Shown here piece by piece: positions 6,433 to 8,678 of a DNA stretch of 8,678 nucleotides. The first letter of the stretch is position 1. Every line of letters starts with the position of its first letter. The position numbers were made by a program, and so were the translations under genes. The DNA comes from Candidatus Woesearchaeota archaeon. GTDB taxonomy: Archaea; Nanobdellota; Nanobdellia; Woesearchaeales; GW2011-AR4. A model generated the notes under the pieces. That model was not told the DNA's origin. It was given only the letters and a program-made list of their open reading frames with translations, and did not search any database. The DNA is taken from contig JAHWGX010000086.1 of assembly GCA_019323655.1 (NCBI GenBank), forward strand, positions 1 through 8,678. The letters are read 5' to 3'.

Positions 6433-7191
6433 ATGATACTCCAAAGGGAATCCTTGAATGAGCTAAGGCAGCGTTTTAAGCTCAATATCTATGAAATCAA
6501 GATATGGACTTCTTTGCTGAGCAGGGGAATAGCCGCTGCATCAGAGCTTGCTGAGATTTCCGGTGTTCCAAGAAGCAGGTGCTATGATGTCCTGGAAAGC
6601 CTGGAAAAGAAGGGCTTTATCATTATGAAGATAGGCAAGCCAATAAAGTATATTGCTGTGCAGCCTGAGGCTGTTGTTGAGAGAGTCAAGAAAAGGCTGC
6701 AGGAAGAATCCGAGCACCAGATACAGACAGTGGAGAAGCTGGAAGGGACAGATATTTTCAAAGAGCTTGAGCTTTTGCACCAAACCGGAATCAAGAAAGT
6801 TGATGTGGAAAATATAACAGATTCTGTGTTTGGGAGAAATAATATTAACAGGTTTTTGAAGGAAATGCTTTTGAGGGCAAAGAGAAACATTACCATCGTT
6901 ACAAATGGGGAAGGCATAAAGCACAAAAGCAGGGTGTTGAAGAAAGTACAGGAGAATCTGGCAAAGAAGAAGGTTAAAGTCAGGATTTACACAAACGCAA
7001 AGGCAGGTTTTGATTTTGGGAATGCGGAAATCCTTGAGACAAAGCATGACGGAAGGTTTGTAAATATCGACAATGAAGAGGTATTTTTTGTCATGCCGGG
7101 AAAAGAGCCGGAGTATGATGCAGGAGTATGGATAAAAAGCCCTTTCTTTGTTAATGCGATGAATGAGCTGTTTGAGAAGAGCTTTAAGTGA
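6433..7191 (+). CDS. TrmB-family HTH transcriptional regulator
   Basis: A 252-residue regulator. Residues about 8-76 form the TrmB winged helix-turn-helix: helix LNIYEIKIWTSLL, then ASELAEISGVPRSRCYDVLESLEKKGFI with the recognition helix at GVPRSRCYDVLESL, and a wing at KIGKPIKYIAV. A Glu/Lys-rich helix (about 78-112) probably forms the dimerising coiled coil. The C-terminal part (about 125-250) matches the phospholipase-D-like effector fold of TrmB proteins (ITIVTNGEG strand, KKVKVRIYTNA strand, VFFVMPGKEPEYDAGVWIKSP). It is shorter than sugar-sensing TrmB of Thermococcales, lacking the extended sugar-binding end, so the ligand cannot be guessed. A promoter palindrome suggests self-control. 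It stands alone between the surface-protein gene and psmB; either could be a target. Confidence 0.88.
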   Translation: MILQRESLNELRQRFKLNIYEIKIWTSLLSRGIAAASELAEISGVPRSRCYDVLESLEKKGFIIMKIGKPIKYIAVQPEAVVERVKKRLQEESEHQIQTVEKLEGTDIFKELELLHQTGIKKVDVENITDSVFGRNNINRFLKEMLLRAKRNITIVTNGEGIKHKSRVLKKVQENLAKKKVKVRIYTNAKAGFDFGNAEILETKHDGRFVNIDNEEVFFVMPGKEPEYDAGVWIKSPFFVNAMNELFEKSFK

Positions 7192-7244
7192 AAATTGTTC
7201 TTAAACAAAACCCGACATGACTTTCCAATGCGTTCGGTTCAAAA

Positions 7245-7260
7245 TCAAAACATTTAAATA
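7245..7260 (+). promoter_or_regulatory. Promoter of the proteasome beta gene
   Basis: TCAAAAC followed by ATTTAAATA (7252-7260) is a strong BRE/TATA pair and would give a leader of roughly 25 bases. A second, weaker candidate (CCAAAATTTAAGAG, 7275-7288) is about 24 bases before the ATG at 7308 and would give a leaderless transcript. Both could be used. Confidence 0.65.
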
Positions 7261-7307
7261 GAACATAGGTTTAACCAAAATTTAAGAGTTCTTAGATAAT
7301 AGATAAA

Positions 7308-7952
7308 ATGGCTGAAGAGAAGGATTTAATGAAAACTGGCACAACGACAGTAGCTTTGATGTGCAAGGAGGGCGTTGTTTTGGCAGCTGATAAAAGGGCA
7401 ACATCAGGTTACCTGATTTCTTATAAAAAGTTTGACAAGGTAATCAGCATAAGCGATAACATAGCCGTAACTGTGGCAGGAACAGTATCTGATGTCCAGC
7501 TGCTGGCAAAATACATAAAAGCCGAGCTGAGGCTGAAGAAAATAAGGACAGACAGGGAAAGCACTGTTAAAGAGGCTGCAAATCTTCTCTCGATGCTGGT
7601 TTACAACAACATAAGAAAATTAAGCTTGATTCCGGGGATATCGCATTTTATAGTGGGAGGCAAAGATGAGTCCGGATTCCACCTTTATGACCTGAGCCCT
7701 GACGGAAGCATCGTAGAGATTGACGACTATGTGTCATCTGGCTCTGGAAGCGTAATGGTTTACGGGGTAATGGAAACTTTATACCAGAAAAACATGAGCG
7801 TAGACGAAGGCGTTAAGTTAGCTGCAAAGTCAATAAACGCCGCTGTGCAGAGGGATATAGCATCCGGCAATGGCGTGGACATTGTGACTATAACCCAGGA
7901 TGGGATAAAAAAGGTTTTTTCAAAGGAAATCGATACAAGAATCAATTTTTAA
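7308..7952 (+). CDS. psmB: Proteasome subunit beta
   Basis: The 214-residue catalytic subunit of the archaeal 20S proteasome, the barrel protease that degrades unfolded substrates fed by an AAA+ unfoldase. Residues 1-11 are a short propeptide ending in KTG, cut autocatalytically to expose T12 as the N-terminal nucleophile (GTTTVAL). The other catalytic residues are at the expected distances: D28 in AADKRATSG (D17 of the mature enzyme), K44 in KKFDK (K33), the SGSGS segment at 144-148, and D183 and S186 in RDIASGNG. Length and motifs are standard for an active beta subunit, not an inactive paralogue. The alpha subunit is not in the window. Downstream, on the same strand after 213 bases, is fttA; a psmB-fttA neighbourhood also occurs in other archaea (from memory). 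Confidence 0.96.
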   Translation: MAEEKDLMKTGTTTVALMCKEGVVLAADKRATSGYLISYKKFDKVISISDNIAVTVAGTVSDVQLLAKYIKAELRLKKIRTDRESTVKEAANLLSMLVYNNIRKLSLIPGISHFIVGGKDESGFHLYDLSPDGSIVEIDDYVSSGSGSVMVYGVMETLYQKNMSVDEGVKLAAKSINAAVQRDIASGNGVDIVTITQDGIKKVFSKEIDTRINF

Positions 7953-8103
7953 ATTATTCTCCCAAAGAGCAGTTCAGTAAAGTTCTAAAGCAGGATGATA
8001 GTTTGCATTTGGAATTGAAAAACAAAGGATAACGGCGGGATTTTCAGTTTTTCAAAATAAAAATATGCTAAACCAAATCAGGATTTAACCTTGGAGGGCA
8101 ATT

Positions 8104-8178
8104 TTGAGTCTTATTGATGGGGAAATGGTATTAAAAATTCTTAAAAATGTTTTAATGAGGCGCAAATGGCAGAAATAA
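8104..8178 (+). CDS. Possible 24-codon leader ORF overlapping fttA
   Basis: A TTG-initiated ORF of 24 codons (MSLIDGEMVLKILKNVLMRRKWQK) is preceded by GGAGGG at 8093-8098, the best Shine-Dalgarno sequence in the window, at a 5-base spacing. It ends at a TAA 13 bases inside fttA, in a different frame. If translated, it would place terminating ribosomes on the fttA start and could couple or throttle fttA translation. It requires a transcript starting upstream of 8093, for example from the TATA-like AAAAATAT near 8056-8064. It is short and non-ATG, so it may be chance. Confidence 0.35.
   Translation: MSLIDGEMVLKILKNVLMRRKWQK
8129..8160 (+). promoter_or_regulatory. Putative promoter and ribosome site of fttA
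   Basis: TATTAAAA (8129-8136) could be a TATA box with transcription starting near 8158-8160, close to the ATG at 8166; a second AT-rich box (CTTAAAAAT) follows at 8140-8148. GAGG at 8157-8160 sits about 5 bases before the ATG and could serve as a ribosome site if transcription begins further upstream. Which combination is used cannot be decided from sequence. Confidence 0.4.
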
Positions 8179-8678
8179 TCAAGGAAATAATGAAGGATTT
8201 GCCTGCTGATAAGATAAGCGAGGCGAATTTTGAAGCAGCGAATATCGTGCTGTATACAAAAGACAAGAACTTTTTCCTGAATAACAACGGCCTGATTAAA
8301 AAGATAGTCGACAGCATAAAGAAAAGGGTTGAGTTAAGGCCGGATCCGAGCATAACAATGGATATGGAGGATGCGGAAAAAGAGATTAAGAAGATAATTC
8401 CTGAGGAAGCTGGCGTTGACCAAATAATCTTTGACCCTCAAAGGTCCAGGGTTATCATAGAAGCTGAAAAGCCGGGCCTGGCTATAGGCAAACAAGGCGC
8501 TATCTTAAGCGACATAAGGAGCAAAACATTATGGGTGCCTTTAATAAACAGGAAGCCTGCGCTGAGATCCAAGCTGATAGAAAATATAAGGGCTGTCCTC
8601 TATAAGCACAGCGATTACAGGAGAAAATTTCTGGATAAAGTTGGGCATAGGATTTATGACGGCTGGATGAGGGAGAAA
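8166..8678 (+). CDS. fttA: FttA / aCPSF1 termination nuclease, N-terminal part
   Basis: The first 171 residues of an archaeal CPSF73-like protein, open to the window end. FttA cleaves nascent RNA at U-rich sites and triggers transcription termination genome-wide (family knowledge). The visible part is the tandem KH region. A first KH-like domain (residues 1-69) lacks a good GxxG loop. A second (about 70-145) carries the GxxG loop GKQG (108-111) in GLAIGKQGAILSDIR and the typical KTLWVPLINRKP segment. The start of the linker to the metallo-beta-lactamase/beta-CASP nuclease is at YRRKFLDKVGHRIYDGWMREK. The catalytic HxHxDH motif and the rest lie outside the window. The ATG at 8166 follows an in-frame TAA at 8142, with no other in-frame start between them. 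The second KH domain makes the assignment firm. Confidence 0.92.
   Translation, partial: MAEIIKEIMKDLPADKISEANFEAANIVLYTKDKNFFLNNNGLIKKIVDSIKKRVELRPDPSITMDMEDAEKEIKKIIPEEAGVDQIIFDPQRSRVIIEAEKPGLAIGKQGAILSDIRSKTLWVPLINRKPALRSKLIENIRAVLYKHSDYRRKFLDKVGHRIYDGWMREK

Noticed and set aside
7230..7250. GGTTCAAAATC as a tRNA T-loop
   Set aside because: No flanking T-stem, anticodon arm or acceptor pairing can be built around it.
7990..8060. C/D-box small RNA suggested by GATGATAG near 7996
   Set aside because: The C box is imperfect and no CTGA D box follows at a suitable distance.

Overview
The window comes from an archaeon, most likely a small-genome DPANN member of the Woesearchaeota/Pacearchaeota kind. 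The archaeal identity rests on an archaeal-type 16S rRNA, both subunits of topoisomerase VI, an archaeal proteasome beta subunit, an aDim2 KH protein, the N-terminus of the archaeal termination nuclease FttA (aCPSF1), and TATA/BRE promoters. The DPANN placement is weaker. It rests on the unusual 16S 5' end, the compact tightly spaced genes, and the acidic Cys-rich membrane-anchored surface protein. The moderate GC of the rRNA argues against a hyperthermophile (inference, not measured).

Layout. The left end (1-800, minus strand) is the 5' half of a 16S rRNA gene. It reads normally up to E. coli position ~795 in helix 24 and then turns into non-rRNA sequence for the last 68 bases, which looks like the start of an intron or other insertion. 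An AT-rich leader and divergent promoter region (801-1129) follows, with two perfect inverted repeats. All protein genes then run on the plus strand: a small three-segment membrane protein (1130-1381); a tight operon of aDim2, top6B and top6A (1470-4782), with no gap and then an 8-base overlap; a 57-residue Cys/Trp-rich mini-protein (4834-5007); a secreted, C-terminally anchored surface protein (5140-6294); a TrmB-type regulator (6433-7191) with a palindrome between its TATA box and start; the proteasome beta subunit psmB (7308-7952); and the first 171 codons of fttA (8166 to the window end), preceded by a possible 24-codon leader ORF.

How it fits together. Most of the window is information-processing core: ribosome maturation (16S and its probable maturation partner aDim2), DNA topology (topoisomerase VI), protein turnover (proteasome) and transcription termination (FttA). 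The dim2-top6B-top6A and psmB-fttA neighbourhoods match pairings known in other archaea. The surface protein, its neighbour regulator and the two small proteins are the lineage-specific part. Several start codons lie about 25-27 bases from a TATA centre, implying leaderless mRNAs; others (surface protein, mini-protein, fttA) have Shine-Dalgarno-like sites.

I see no transposon, CRISPR array or tRNA. The strongest leads are the interrupted 16S gene, the Cys/Trp-rich mini-protein, the candidate regulator operator, and the fttA leader ORF.
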